This document shows, piece after piece, positions 34,791-43,242 of a stretch of DNA of 64,000 bases. This DNA comes from an uncultured Campylobacter sp. GTDB taxonomy: Bacteria; Campylobacterota; Campylobacteria; Campylobacterales; Campylobacteraceae. The notes under the pieces are model-generated. The model was not told the DNA's origin and ran no database searches. It worked only from the letters and a program-made list of their open reading frames with translations. The number at the start of each line of letters is the position of its first letter. Within the stretch, counting starts at the first letter, position 1. The stretch is taken from NCBI RefSeq assembly GCF_905372745.1, contig NZ_CAJPQR010000008.1, forward strand, positions 1 through 64,000, in the 5' to 3' direction. Both the position numbers and the translations under genes were made by a program.

Positions 34791-35288
34791 ATGAAACGCT
34801 GGAGTAAGCTTCAAAAACGGTTTTACGAACTCGTGGACGAGGGCATCGATTTTCAGATACACTGCGCGGTTTATAGGATGCAAAGCAGGCGCGGCGGCAC
34901 GGATTTGCCGCGATATTTTATCACGCTTGCGGGCGAGATTATTTTTGATTACCCGAAGGATTTCGCACTAAAAGACGGCCGCATAAAAAGCCTAGCGCAG
35001 GGCGGCGCTCTAGCGAAATTTTATCCGTATGATAGCGGCATAAGCGACATCGGCGAGCTTATCCGCGAATATATCGACACGCCCAAAGATGAGCTGTTTA
35101 AAAAGCATTTTGATGCCGATGATTGGGGGCTTGCAAATATCCTAAAGGCCGCCGACAAACGCATCGGCAAAAGGAGGCTGCAAATTTTAGCCAAAAACAA
35201 GAAAAATCAAGCGATGCAAAAGGTCGTGCAAGCTAGGCTAAACTCTGCAGCAGATAGCAAAACGCCAGAATTTAAACGAGAAATTTAA
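34791..35288 (+). CDS. Hypothetical protein (SF0329-like)
   Basis: A 165-residue soluble protein. The N-terminal stretch with LQKRFYELVDEG, YRMQSRRGGTDLPRYFITLAG and EIIFDYPKDF resembles a small family I recall as SF0329, found in enterobacteria and others as isolated or toxin-associated genes. The second half is mostly helical and basic. Its stop is followed after 9 bases by the next gene with AAAGGAAAATC as ribosome binding site, so the two form an operon. Function unknown; the family match is from memory. Confidence 0.6.
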   Translation: MKRWSKLQKRFYELVDEGIDFQIHCAVYRMQSRRGGTDLPRYFITLAGEIIFDYPKDFALKDGRIKSLAQGGALAKFYPYDSGISDIGELIREYIDTPKDELFKKHFDADDWGLANILKAADKRIGKRRLQILAKNKKNQAMQKVVQARLNSAADSKTPEFKREI

Positions 35289-35297
35289 AGGAAAATC

Positions 35298-35978
35298 ATG
35301 ACTCCGTGCGATATATTTTTAAACGGCTGCAATGAGATCGCGGCGAATTTTGCGGACTTTAAACCCACGCAAAAAGGGCAAAAAATAAGCAAAAAAAGCG
35401 CCGATAAGGACGTTTGGTTTGAGATTTATTTTCAGTCAAGCATGCATAATTACGAGAGTAGCGTGGAGATCCTGCCGCACGTCGCGATCTACTGCAAAAG
35501 CCTAAAAAAATTGATGCAAGAGGAGCTACCCTACGCGACTGATCTAGTGTTTGCCAAGCAGCTGGGCTATCTCACGCCGCACAAACAGTTTCGCGACTGG
35601 CAGCTCGCAGGTGCCGGCTTTGAGCCTAGCGTGTGCGAGATTAGCGCAGCTATCAAGGACTACACGCTGCCTATTTTTGAGCTGTTTGAGGATAAACGAA
35701 AGGCAGTGGAGTTTATGATGCGGCACGGAACTAAATTTAATCCGAATTTAAAAGATACCGATTTATATCCGATTTTTTTCATGTTTTATTTCGGCGATAG
35801 GGACGCTGCGGAGGCGTTTTTTAACGTATTTTTAAACGACTGCTCTTTTAGAGGCAGATTTTACAAGCTTTACGATAAATTTGCCGGCACCTCGCAGGGA
35901 TTTGACGCAAAATCTTTTGAGAGCGACGCTGCGGTAAAATTTGCATTTTTAAAAGGGCTTAAAATTTTAAATCACTGA
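35298..35978 (+). CDS. Hypothetical protein
   Basis: A 226-residue soluble protein with no signal peptide. It has an early DVWFEIYFQSSMHNYESSVEILPHVAIYC block of alternating hydrophobics, which looks like a beta sheet, and a helical second half. The order (beta-rich N-terminal part beginning with an IFLNGCNEIAANFADF helix) recalls DUF4304-type proteins, but I cannot establish this. It is cotranscribed with the preceding gene (9-base gap). Paired small genes like these, in a segment bounded by duplicated rplT sequence, would fit mobile accessory cargo such as immunity or stress proteins. That is inference only. Confidence 0.55.
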   Translation: MTPCDIFLNGCNEIAANFADFKPTQKGQKISKKSADKDVWFEIYFQSSMHNYESSVEILPHVAIYCKSLKKLMQEELPYATDLVFAKQLGYLTPHKQFRDWQLAGAGFEPSVCEISAAIKDYTLPIFELFEDKRKAVEFMMRHGTKFNPNLKDTDLYPIFFMFYFGDRDAAEAFFNVFLNDCSFRGRFYKLYDKFAGTSQGFDAKSFESDAAVKFAFLKGLKILNH

Positions 35979-36063
35979 AATTTTAATCGCAACTTTTAAC
36001 GTTTTGCTTTTTGGCGGGACTACTTGGGCGTTTTTGGCGCGGTGCTAGCAAGCTTAGCCGGCG

Positions 36064-36190
36064 ATAGACGCCCCCAAAACGCGACTTTTGCCGCTTACAG
36101 GTAGCGCGCATTAACGCTGCGTGCCGCCGAGATGTTAGCTATTCGCGCTTTATCGCCGGACTTAAAAGCAAAGGTTGCTTTAAAATAATT
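36064..36190 (+). pseudogene. Degraded duplicate of the rplT 3' region
   Basis: AAACGCGACTTTTGCCGCTT, then GCGCATTAACGCTGCGTGCC, TTAGCTATTCGCGCTTTATC and GGACTTAAAA align with rplT bases 33676-33772, and AAAGCAAAGGTTGCTTTA aligns with the last 20 bases of the gene. The part between them is deleted, and substitutions break the frame. It is therefore a dead fragment. It lies after three unrelated genes on the same strand as the parent. Confidence 0.85.
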
Positions 36191-36218
36191 TTTGGGCGAT
36201 TTGGCTCCAGGCTTAAAT

Positions 36219-36590
36219 TTAAAACGGATTTTTTAAATACCAAGTCTCGTCAAATTTTTCAATATTAAATCTACGAATCCTCTCTCCGCTTGAAAATTGT
36301 ACTTTAATCGCAAGCTCGGCATGTCTAGGGCCCAGCACGTCTATCCTATAAACGGATGCGTCAAGTATCTTATCCGATTTATTTTTTTCTAGCTCATTTT
36401 CTATCTTTTTTGCTATTCTATCCTGCTCGTCTTTGCTATCGATTTTAACTAAAAACGCCATATCGACTGGATTATTTTTGATGGTTTTAACGACTATCGC
36501 GCCCAATTCCTCGGGCGTTTTTGCCTCGTCGCTTCCGCAGCCAACCATCACGAACGCGCCTAAAATCAATGAAAATAAAATCTTTTTCAT
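36219..36590 (-). CDS. Hypothetical lipoprotein
   Basis: A 123-residue lipoprotein. The leader MKKILFSLILGAFVMVGC ends in a lipobox-like VMVGC, so Cys18 would be lipidated; the following SDE residues do not forbid outer-membrane sorting. The mature part is a small alpha+beta domain with KTPEELGAIVVKTIKN near its start and WYLKNPF at the end, similar in outline to DUF4878/NTF2-like lipoproteins, where a final beta strand reads W-x-(I/L)-x. AGGAGAAAAG precedes the ATG. The promoter contains a 16-base poly-A run directly before the -10 (separate entries), so expression may be phase variable. Confidence 0.75.
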   Translation of the reverse strand: MKKILFSLILGAFVMVGCGSDEAKTPEELGAIVVKTIKNNPVDMAFLVKIDSKDEQDRIAKKIENELEKNKSDKILDASVYRIDVLGPRHAELAIKVQFSSGERIRRFNIEKFDETWYLKNPF

Positions 36591-36619
36591 CTTTTCTCCT
36601 ACTAATAAATTTGTAGAAA

Positions 36620-36625
36620 ATTGTA
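36620..36625 (-). promoter_or_regulatory. -10 element of the lipoprotein gene
   Basis: On the minus strand TACAAT follows the poly-A run and CGA, about 30 bases before the ATG. The poly-A run therefore occupies the spacer and -35 area. Confidence 0.6.
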
Positions 36626-36628
36626 TCG

Positions 36629-36644
36629 TTTTTTTTTTTTTTTT
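36629..36644 (-). repeat. Poly-A/T tract (16 nt) in the lipoprotein promoter
   Basis: Sixteen T on the plus strand, A on the minus strand, ending 3 bases before the -10. A change of length would alter spacing between upstream contacts and the -10. Confidence 0.7.
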
Positions 36645-36650
36645 GTAAAG

Positions 36651-36828
36651 TCAAGCTTGCTTCATTTGAACTGTAGATGGTTGCATTTGCTTGACAGAAC
36701 CGATATCAATAACCTTGTCAAAAATAAATTTAAGCTCCTCTTAGTGCGTGATAGCTAGTACGCCAAGGTGCGGAAAATCACACTTTAGCTGAGCTAAAAG
36801 CTCTTTTGCCAGCGTCCCGCCTTTCAAA
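36651..36828 (-). pseudogene. C-terminal fragment of an ATPase-like gene fused to truncated coaE
   Basis: In the frame after the coaE break, the minus strand reads GGTLAKELLAQLKCDFPHLG, then VLAITH, a TAA stop, then EELKFIFDKVIDIGSV and, 12 codons later, a TGA at 36653. The pattern hydrophobic-hydrophobic-x-(I/V)-T/S-H followed by EELxxxFDKVI matches the H-loop and end of ABC/SMC-type ATPase domains. I cannot name the parent. The in-frame TAA shows it is dead even apart from the truncation. Confidence 0.5.
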
Positions 36829-37176
36829 AAATAGCGGAATACCCACAAAATACGTCCTGCCCGCGCTTTCTAGCTTTGCCGCGCGAGATAAAATTTCAAG
36901 CCTAATCTTTGGATGCAAAATTCGCTCTAAAATTTTTAGCTTATACGCGTCGTTAAAAACTAGCGCGCCGAGCTTTTTTCTATCTATTTTGCCGCCATTT
37001 AAAACCTCGTCTCCAAACTCCGCCGCAACCTCGCTCACGCACAAATTTAGCTGTTCGTGGGCGATAGAGTCCGCGTCGATGATCTCAAATCCCCGCTCGC
37101 GGAGTATCTCGCAAACCGTGCTTTTGCCGCTGCCGATGCTGCCCGTGATGACGATTGCGTGTTTAAATTGCGGCAT
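36778..37176 (-). pseudogene. coaE: Truncated dephospho-CoA kinase
   Basis: The 132-residue frame begins as a good CoaE: GSIGSGKSTVCEILRERGF is the P-loop, DADSIAHEQL the following motif and HPKIRLEI the middle block. CoaE is about 200 residues; here similarity stops just after FVGIPLFFE (about residue 118), exactly where the family continues with the (Y/F)D and CoA-binding part. The last 14 residues are out of family and the DNA changes identity to an ATPase-like fragment. CoaE performs the last step of coenzyme A synthesis and is normally essential, so an intact copy must lie elsewhere or this reads as a rearranged duplicate. A sequencing frameshift alone would not explain the foreign sequence. 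Confidence 0.75.
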
Positions 37177-37390
37177 TTTGCTTTTAAATTCGATATAAAA
37201 TTAGAGTCATGCCTTAAACAAGACGGCAAATATCAAAAATGAATTTTTACAAAATCTTAAATTTATCTCGTAGGTTTTTAAATTTCTATATTATTTGCGA
37301 TAAATTACCGTTTTGCGGTGCGATTTAAAAAATCATCGCATGATTTTGCCGAATTTAAGCACAAATTTTAAATGCCAGTATTAAATTTAT

Positions 37391-37702
37391 CTAGTGCGCT
37401 CTTCTTGAGAAAAATCTTTTATGGCGAGAATGCCTGTATACTTCTACTTCTCTACAGTTTACCTTTTTCATTGCCTCCCTTATCGCGTCTGGCGTACCTT
37501 CTCTGAGTGCTGCTAGCATGACTTCGGGCGGCTGTTCTTCGCAGACTATCTTTTTCTCTTTATGAATAAACGTGCTAATGATATATAAGATAACGGCGAC
37601 GATAGCGATAAACGTATAAAATAAAATATCATAGGTTATTAACTGACTAAAAATAGTTTTCTTTTTGCTAGATTTATTTTTTATTTGTTTAGATTTAGCC
37701 AT
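37391..37702 (-). CDS. Hypothetical single-pass membrane protein
   Basis: A 103-residue protein: a very basic N-terminus (MAKSKQIKNKSSKKKTIF), one long membrane segment (about residues 24-46, ILFYTFIAIVAVILYIISTFI), and a short charged tail containing PPEVMLAALREGTPDAIREAMKK and a basic end (RHSRHKRFFSRR). The basic N-terminus suggests it faces the cytoplasm. There is no recognised family. The gap to recJ on its 5' side is only 60 bases, so it may be read from the recJ transcript. The 200 bases between it and coaE hold nothing recognisable. Confidence 0.5.
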   Translation of the reverse strand: MAKSKQIKNKSSKKKTIFSQLITYDILFYTFIAIVAVILYIISTFIHKEKKIVCEEQPPEVMLAALREGTPDAIREAMKKVNCREVEVYRHSRHKRFFSRRAH

Positions 37703-37761
37703 AAAATACCCGCCGAAAAATCTCTAAATTTAATCCAAAATCCAGGCATAGCGAGCCGAAT

Positions 37762-39333
37762 TCACGATATCTCTTTTACCAGTAGCTGCGGCGTAACGAG
37801 TCCGCGAAACGAGTTTTTCGATACCGAAAAAACTAGGTCTATGCTCTCGCCCGTATGCGGCTCGCGAGTGAAGTTAAAAAAGAGCGCCTCTAGGCACTTG
37901 CCGTCTTTTTGCAGGATGAGTTTTAGGTGATTTTGTTCTCTGCCGATTAGTTTTTTGTTTTTGACGACGACGGATTTGATTTCAAAGAGCGGGCGCGGAT
38001 TTTTCTGTCCGTAGGGCTCGAAATGCTCCAAAATTTCAAGCAGCTCAAAGTCCACTTCGCCGGCTTCTATCTCACCCAAAGGCTCGTCAAACGCGCTAAA
38101 TTCGTGCAAATCCATCAGCATACACGAGCTATTTATCGCGTTTTTAAACGCTTCTAAATTTACCGGATCTATCACGATGCCTGCCGCCCCCTTATGCCCG
38201 CCGTAGCCCGCGAGTAAATTTTCGTGGCTAGCGATGAGCGAGAGGATGTCTAGCTTGCCCACGCTTCTAGCGCTACCTTTGGCGCGGTTTTCGTCGATAC
38301 TAAAAACGATGGCGGGCTTTTTAAACTGCTTTGCCAGACGCGATGCGACGATACCGATGACGCCCTCGTGCCAGCCTCTGCCCCACGTCACGATGATGTG
38401 TTCGTCCTCGCGCACGTCCTTTAACGAGCACTCAAAAAGCGTGCGCTCCTCCTCCTTGCGCGAGTTGTTAAAGCTCACGATGGTGTCGAGGCACTCGCAG
38501 GCGCGGTCTAAGCTTTTGGCGCGCAAAAACTCAAAAGACACGCTCGCATCGTCCATACGGCCCGAGGAGTTGATGAGCGGCGCGATGAGAAAGCTGATGT
38601 CGTCGCACTCGAATTTATCCTTGCCATAAAGCTGCTTTATCGCGGTAAACGCTGGCCTGCGCGAGCTGTTTAGGCGGTTTACGCCAAGCTTAACCAGGAT
38701 GCGGTTTAGGTCGCGAAGCTCCATCATATCGGCGATTATCGCGATGGCTAGGAGGTCGAGAAATTTGCCCATATCGTAGTTGATGCGGCACACGTCTTTT
38801 AGCGCGCCCACTAGATACCACGCGACCTGAGCGCCGCAAATTTCGACGTTTGGAAAGTGGCAATCCTTTTGCTTCGGGTTTATGATCGCATAGGCCTCGG
38901 GCAGGACGTCGGGCGGCATGTGGTGATCGGTGATGATGAGATCGATGCCTTTTTGCTTGCAAATTTGAGCCGCGTCGTTTGCCGAGATGCCGTTATCTAC
39001 GGTCACGATGAGGCCGGTGTCTGCGATCTCTTCGACGATTTGCGGATTTAGCCCATAGCCGTCGCTAAAGCGATTTGGGATACGCACGAAATACTCGCTA
39101 ACACCCAAATCATCGAAAAACTCGGCCATTATGACGCTGGCAATCACGCCGTCCACGTCGTAGTCGCCGACGATGACGATCTTTTCGTTTCGCTCGATCG
39201 CACGCTTTATGCGCTCGGCACCCTTAAATACATCCTTTAACGCATCAGGCGTAGGAATTTCTGAAAGTTTTTTGTGAATGTCATTTTCAAATCTTTGGTT
39301 CAGTAATTCCTTTATCTTTTCCTTATTTAACAT
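37762..39333 (-). CDS. recJ: Single-stranded-DNA-specific exonuclease RecJ
   Basis: A DHH-superfamily 5'-3' exonuclease for RecF-type recombination and mismatch and base excision repair. With ATG at 39333 it has 523 residues, the length I expect in Campylobacter; an upstream TTG at 39369 would give 535, and because AAGG lies before that TTG the choice is not settled. DHH motifs are GDYDVDGVIASV (about 57-68) and ITDHHMPPDVLP (about 133-144); DHHA1 is represented by AGYGGHKGAAGIVI (about 378-391). It follows pyrG on the same strand, the order known in C. jejuni, with 360 bases between that include a stem-loop. Confidence 0.93.
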   Translation of the reverse strand: MLNKEKIKELLNQRFENDIHKKLSEIPTPDALKDVFKGAERIKRAIERNEKIVIVGDYDVDGVIASVIMAEFFDDLGVSEYFVRIPNRFSDGYGLNPQIVEEIADTGLIVTVDNGISANDAAQICKQKGIDLIITDHHMPPDVLPEAYAIINPKQKDCHFPNVEICGAQVAWYLVGALKDVCRINYDMGKFLDLLAIAIIADMMELRDLNRILVKLGVNRLNSSRRPAFTAIKQLYGKDKFECDDISFLIAPLINSSGRMDDASVSFEFLRAKSLDRACECLDTIVSFNNSRKEEERTLFECSLKDVREDEHIIVTWGRGWHEGVIGIVASRLAKQFKKPAIVFSIDENRAKGSARSVGKLDILSLIASHENLLAGYGGHKGAAGIVIDPVNLEAFKNAINSSCMLMDLHEFSAFDEPLGEIEAGEVDFELLEILEHFEPYGQKNPRPLFEIKSVVVKNKKLIGREQNHLKLILQKDGKCLEALFFNFTREPHTGESIDLVFSVSKNSFRGLVTPQLLVKEIS

Positions 39334-39666
39334 CGTTTTGACGGGCTTTCGCGTAAGCCTCGCCGTCAAATTTCGCCGCCTTACTACCGTTTTTGCCTAA
39401 ATTTTCGCTCGCCTCGTGGGTCAAATTTACCCCTGTCGCGCCGCAAAAAAGGCTAAATTTTGGTTCAAATTTCATCTTTTTCCTTCTTTTTTATTTTCTA
39501 ATGCGCAAATTATAGCTTTTTGAAATTTAATTTCTTATAATTGTAAACAAAGCGGCGAAATTACGGGTCTGATTCGGGTTTAAGAGCTTTACAGAATTGA
39601 TACTCTTTACAAATTTAACGTTTTAAAATAATAAATGCGGCGTAAATTTTTAAATTTAAAGGAAAG

Positions 39667-39694
39667 AAATTTAGAGCCGAGCGGCTCTAAATTT
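39667..39694. terminator. Perfect inverted repeat after pyrG
   Basis: AAATTTAGAGCC-GAGC-GGCTCTAAATTT, a 12-pair stem immediately after the pyrG stop. It is terminator-like in strength but followed on the minus strand only by CTTTCC, so partial termination or 3' end protection between pyrG and recJ is more likely. Confidence 0.6.
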
Positions 39695-39696
39695 GA

Positions 39697-41361
39697 TTAT
39701 TTCGATTTTTCTAGGCTAGCTTTGATAAAACCCAAAACTACGGGATTTGGATTCGTTAGACGGCTGGTAAATTCTGGATGAAACTGCACGCCGACAAACC
39801 ACGGATGCGAGTTTTTAGCGCCAGTCAAAGGCGAGCTAAGCTCGACGGCCTCGATCAGCCCGTCGCTCTCGCCGCTAACTATCAGGCCGTTTGCTTCAAA
39901 TTCGGCTCTGTATTTCGGATTTGCCTCGTAGCGGTGGCGGTGGCGTTCTTTGACGCTTTTGGCTCCGCCGTAGATTTGACTTAGTAGCGAGCCCGGCTTC
40001 ACATCGCAGGTGTATGCGCCAAGCCTCATCGTGCCGCCGACCGGGCTTTGGTGCGTGCGGATCTGCGTCTGGCCGTGCGCGTCGATGAAACTATCGATGA
40101 GATAGATGATAGGATTTACGCACTCGGGCTTAAATTCGACCGAATTTGCGTCCTCGAGCTTTAGCACGTTGCGGGCAAACTCGATGAGCGCTAGCTGCAT
40201 GCCTAGGCAGATACCAAGATACGGCACGCCCTTTTCGCGGGCGTATTTGATCGCCTCGATCTTGCCGCTCACGCCGCGCTCGCCAAAACCCCCGGCGACA
40301 AGCACGCCGCCCACGTCTTTTAGTAGCTCATCGACGTTTGAAGGCTCGATTTTCTCGCTATCTATCCACTTTAAATTTACCCTCGCATCAAGGCTCGCAC
40401 CAGCGTGAATTATACTCTCGGTCAGGCTCTTGTAGCTCTCTTTTAGATCGACGTATTTACCAACGAATGCTATCGTGGTTTCTTTCGTCGGCGCAATGAT
40501 GCGCTTAACTAGGCTGTCCCAGTTGCGCATATCAAGCTTTAGTTCGCCCAAATTTAAAATTTCGGCGATCGGGGTCAAAATATCTTGGTTATAAAACGCA
40601 AGCGGCACCTGATAGATGCTGGCCGAATCTATACTCTCGATGACGCAGTTGCGCTCTACGCCGCAGCTGGCGGCTATTTTATCTTTTAGCTCGCGGTTTA
40701 GCGGCTGCTCGGCGCGGCAGATTATCATATCTGGGCTAATGCCGATACGGCGCAGCTCGCCGACGCTGTGCTGAGTCGGTTTGGTTTTTAGCTCACCCGC
40801 GACTTTGATAAACGGAACGAGAGTTAGGTGGATATTCATCGCGCGTTTGCGGCCGACCTCGATGCGAAGGGCGCGGATAGCCTCTAAAAACGGCAAGCCC
40901 TCGATGTCGCCTACCGTGCCGCCGATTTCAACGATCAGTATGTCGCGACCCTCGCCCGCCTTTTTGATGCGACCCACGATCTCGCCCACGATGTGCGGGA
41001 TAACCTGGATCGTTTTGCCCAGATAGTCGCCTCTGCGCTCTTTTTCGATGACGGAGCTATAAACGCGGCCGGTCGTGAAGTTGTTATCTTGGCTTAGGCT
41101 CTCGTCTAAAAATCTCTCGTAGTGCCCCAGATCCAGATCCGTCTCTGCGCCGTCGTCGGTGACGAAAACCTCGCCGTGCTCGAGCGGACTCATGGTTCCG
41201 GGATCCACGTTGATGTAGGGATCTGCTTTTAGCATGCTTACTTTTAAGCCGGTATTTTTAAGAAGCGTGGCGATAGAAGCCGCCGCAATGCCCTTACCTA
41301 GCGAGCTTAGCACGCCGCCGGTGATAAAAATATACTTTGTTTCATTTGAATTTTTTTGCAT
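39697..41361 (-). CDS. pyrG: CTP synthase
   Basis: A 554-residue enzyme that aminates UTP to CTP using glutamine. The N-terminal synthetase (about 10-275) starts with YIFITGGVLSSLGKGIAAASI (its P-loop) and includes DPGTMSPLEHGEVFVTDDGAE and VEIGGTVGDIE. The C-terminal class I glutamine amidotransferase (about 300-550) has the oxyanion block LVAGGFGERG, nucleophile GICLGMQ and the His-Glu pair in VQFHPEF. All catalytic residues are intact. A short leader with TATAAT-like sequence lies upstream on the minus strand, shared with the divergent DUF4492-cydAB operon. Confidence 0.97.
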   Translation of the reverse strand: MQKNSNETKYIFITGGVLSSLGKGIAAASIATLLKNTGLKVSMLKADPYINVDPGTMSPLEHGEVFVTDDGAETDLDLGHYERFLDESLSQDNNFTTGRVYSSVIEKERRGDYLGKTIQVIPHIVGEIVGRIKKAGEGRDILIVEIGGTVGDIEGLPFLEAIRALRIEVGRKRAMNIHLTLVPFIKVAGELKTKPTQHSVGELRRIGISPDMIICRAEQPLNRELKDKIAASCGVERNCVIESIDSASIYQVPLAFYNQDILTPIAEILNLGELKLDMRNWDSLVKRIIAPTKETTIAFVGKYVDLKESYKSLTESIIHAGASLDARVNLKWIDSEKIEPSNVDELLKDVGGVLVAGGFGERGVSGKIEAIKYAREKGVPYLGICLGMQLALIEFARNVLKLEDANSVEFKPECVNPIIYLIDSFIDAHGQTQIRTHQSPVGGTMRLGAYTCDVKPGSLLSQIYGGAKSVKERHRHRYEANPKYRAEFEANGLIVSGESDGLIEAVELSSPLTGAKNSHPWFVGVQFHPEFTSRLTNPNPVVLGFIKASLEKSK

Positions 41362-41495
41362 ATCGCGCCTTTTAATTTTTTGCGCGATTATACCTTATTT
41401 AAAATTTATAAACGCTTGATAGCTAAAGAAAAAAATTTATAAAACGGAAACTTTAAAATAATGTTTTAAGTTAAATTTCTGTAGTATATTAAGCT

Positions 41496-41711
41496 ATGAT
41501 TAAAAAATATCTCAAAAACATCTCGTCTTTGTATATCGACGGCTTTAGAAATATGAAACTCGGAAAGAGCCTGTGGCTCGTCATAGCCATCAAGCTGCTT
41601 ATAATGTTCGGGATTTTAAAAGTATTTATCTTTGATGAAAGTTTAAATTCGAAATTTGAGAGCGACGAGGCTAAAGCCGACTTCGTAATCTCAAATTTGA
41701 CAAAGGAATAA
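41496..41711 (+). CDS. DUF4492 protein upstream of cydA
   Basis: A 71-residue membrane protein of the small DUF4492 family: IDGFRNMKLGKSLWLVIAIKLLIMFGIL contains the signature (Y-x-D-G-F-R-x-M, W-x-(I/V)-I-x-I-K) followed by a single membrane segment and FIFDESLNSKF. In Epsilonproteobacteria and Bacteroidetes this gene regularly precedes cydA, so it is probably a factor for assembly or stability of cytochrome bd. It ends 1 base before the cydA start; both lie in one operon. There is no strong ribosome binding site at its ATG (AGTATATTAAGCT). Confidence 0.8.
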   Translation: MIKKYLKNISSLYIDGFRNMKLGKSLWLVIAIKLLIMFGILKVFIFDESLNSKFESDEAKADFVISNLTKE

Positions 41712-41712
41712 A

Positions 41713-43242
41713 ATGTCTGAAATCGCTTCGGTCGATTGGTCGCGCGCGCAGTTTGCGCTCACCGCGATTTACCACTTTTTGTTTGTTCCGCTCACGCTGG
41801 GACTTAGTTTTATCATTGCCATTATGGAGAGCATCTACGTCAAAACCGGCAACGAGCAGTGGCTAAAAATCACCAAATTTTGGCTCAAACTCTTCGGTAT
41901 AAACTTCGCTATCGGCGTAGCTACCGGTATCATAATGGAATTTGAGTTCGGCACCAACTGGGCGAACTACAGCTGGTTTGTCGGCGACATCTTCGGCGCG
42001 CCGCTAGCTATCGAGGGCTTGCTCGCGTTTTTTATGGAGGCGACGTTTTTTGCCGTTATGTTTTTCGGCTGGGATAAGGTTAGCAAGAAATTTCACCTCA
42101 TCTCGACCTGGCTCGTGGCTATCGGTTCAAATTTGAGCGCGCTTTGGATCCTCATCGCAAACGGCTGGATGCAGTATCCGGTGGGTATGAAATTTAACCC
42201 CGCGACGGCTAGAATGGAAATGGAAAATTTCTTTGAAGTAGCACTTAGCCCCGTCGGCATAATCAAATTTTTACACACTGTAACTAGCGGCTACGTCGCT
42301 AGCGCGCTTTTCGTAATAGGAATTTCGGCGTGGTTTATCCTAAAAGGACGTCATCTAATCATGGCTAAAAAATCAATCGTCGTAGCGGCAAGCTTCGGGC
42401 TTGCGACGTCGCTGTTTTTGATGTTTAGCGGCGATGAGAGCGCATATCAGGTCGCGCGCACCCAGCCGATGAAACTAGCCGCGATGGAAGGCCTTTATAA
42501 AGGCGAACAAAACGCCGGCCTAGTCGCGATGGGCGTGCTAGATCCGTCTAAAAAACATGGCGACGGCAAGGACGCGTTTTTACTCGAACTAAAAGTGCCT
42601 TACGCGCTTGGAATCATGGCTACTAGAAAATTTGATAGCTTTACTCCGGGCATCGAGGATCTAGTCTACGGCAACGAAGCGCAAAATATAGAGAGCGTCG
42701 CAAGCAAGATGGCTAAAGGCTCGCTAGCCGTTAGCGCGCTAGCTAGCTACAACGCCGCTAAAAAATCGGGTGATAAAGCCGCGATGGAGCAAGCCGAGCA
42801 AACTCTGGCTCAAAATATGAAATTTCTAGGCTACGGCTACCTAAAATCCCCGGAAAGCGCCGTACCGCCGGTAGGCATTACGTTTTATAGCTTTCACTTG
42901 ATGGTGGCTCTTGGTACTTACTTTTTGGCTTTATTTTTGGTCGTTACGTATCTTACGATGGCAAACGATATCGAAAATTTCAAAAAGCTGCTGTGGGCGT
43001 GCGTATTTAGTATCCCGCTAGGACTAGTGGCGATCGAGGCTGGCTGGATAGTGGCCGAAGTCGGGCGTCAGCCGTGGGTCGTGCAAGACCTCATGACCGT
43101 GGGCGTGGGAGCGACGAATTTAGCCGACACCAACGTCAAAATTTCGTTCTGGCTATTTGCCGTTTTATTTACGGCGCTTTTGATAGCCGAGATAAAAATC
43201 ATGCTAAAACAGATAAAAATAGGATTTGAAAACCATGCTTAG
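41713..43242 (+). CDS. cydA: Cytochrome bd quinol oxidase subunit I
   Basis: A 509-residue membrane protein that carries hemes b558, b595 and d and reduces oxygen with menaquinol as donor. Conserved features: AIYHFLFVPLTLG with the heme ligand His (about residue 18), MKLAAMEGLYKGE (Q-loop Glu and Lys, about 251-263), a long Q-loop C-terminal part (about 290-385) resembling E. coli CydA rather than the short form, and VGRQPWVV (about 450). The Met ligand of b558 lies in the Q-loop adjacent to FHLMVAL. A long Q-loop argues for CydAB and against the cyanide-insensitive CioAB naming often used in C. jejuni. It overlaps cydB by 8 bases. Confidence 0.94.
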   Translation: MSEIASVDWSRAQFALTAIYHFLFVPLTLGLSFIIAIMESIYVKTGNEQWLKITKFWLKLFGINFAIGVATGIIMEFEFGTNWANYSWFVGDIFGAPLAIEGLLAFFMEATFFAVMFFGWDKVSKKFHLISTWLVAIGSNLSALWILIANGWMQYPVGMKFNPATARMEMENFFEVALSPVGIIKFLHTVTSGYVASALFVIGISAWFILKGRHLIMAKKSIVVAASFGLATSLFLMFSGDESAYQVARTQPMKLAAMEGLYKGEQNAGLVAMGVLDPSKKHGDGKDAFLLELKVPYALGIMATRKFDSFTPGIEDLVYGNEAQNIESVASKMAKGSLAVSALASYNAAKKSGDKAAMEQAEQTLAQNMKFLGYGYLKSPESAVPPVGITFYSFHLMVALGTYFLALFLVVTYLTMANDIENFKKLLWACVFSIPLGLVAIEAGWIVAEVGRQPWVVQDLMTVGVGATNLADTNVKISFWLFAVLFTALLIAEIKIMLKQIKIGFENHA

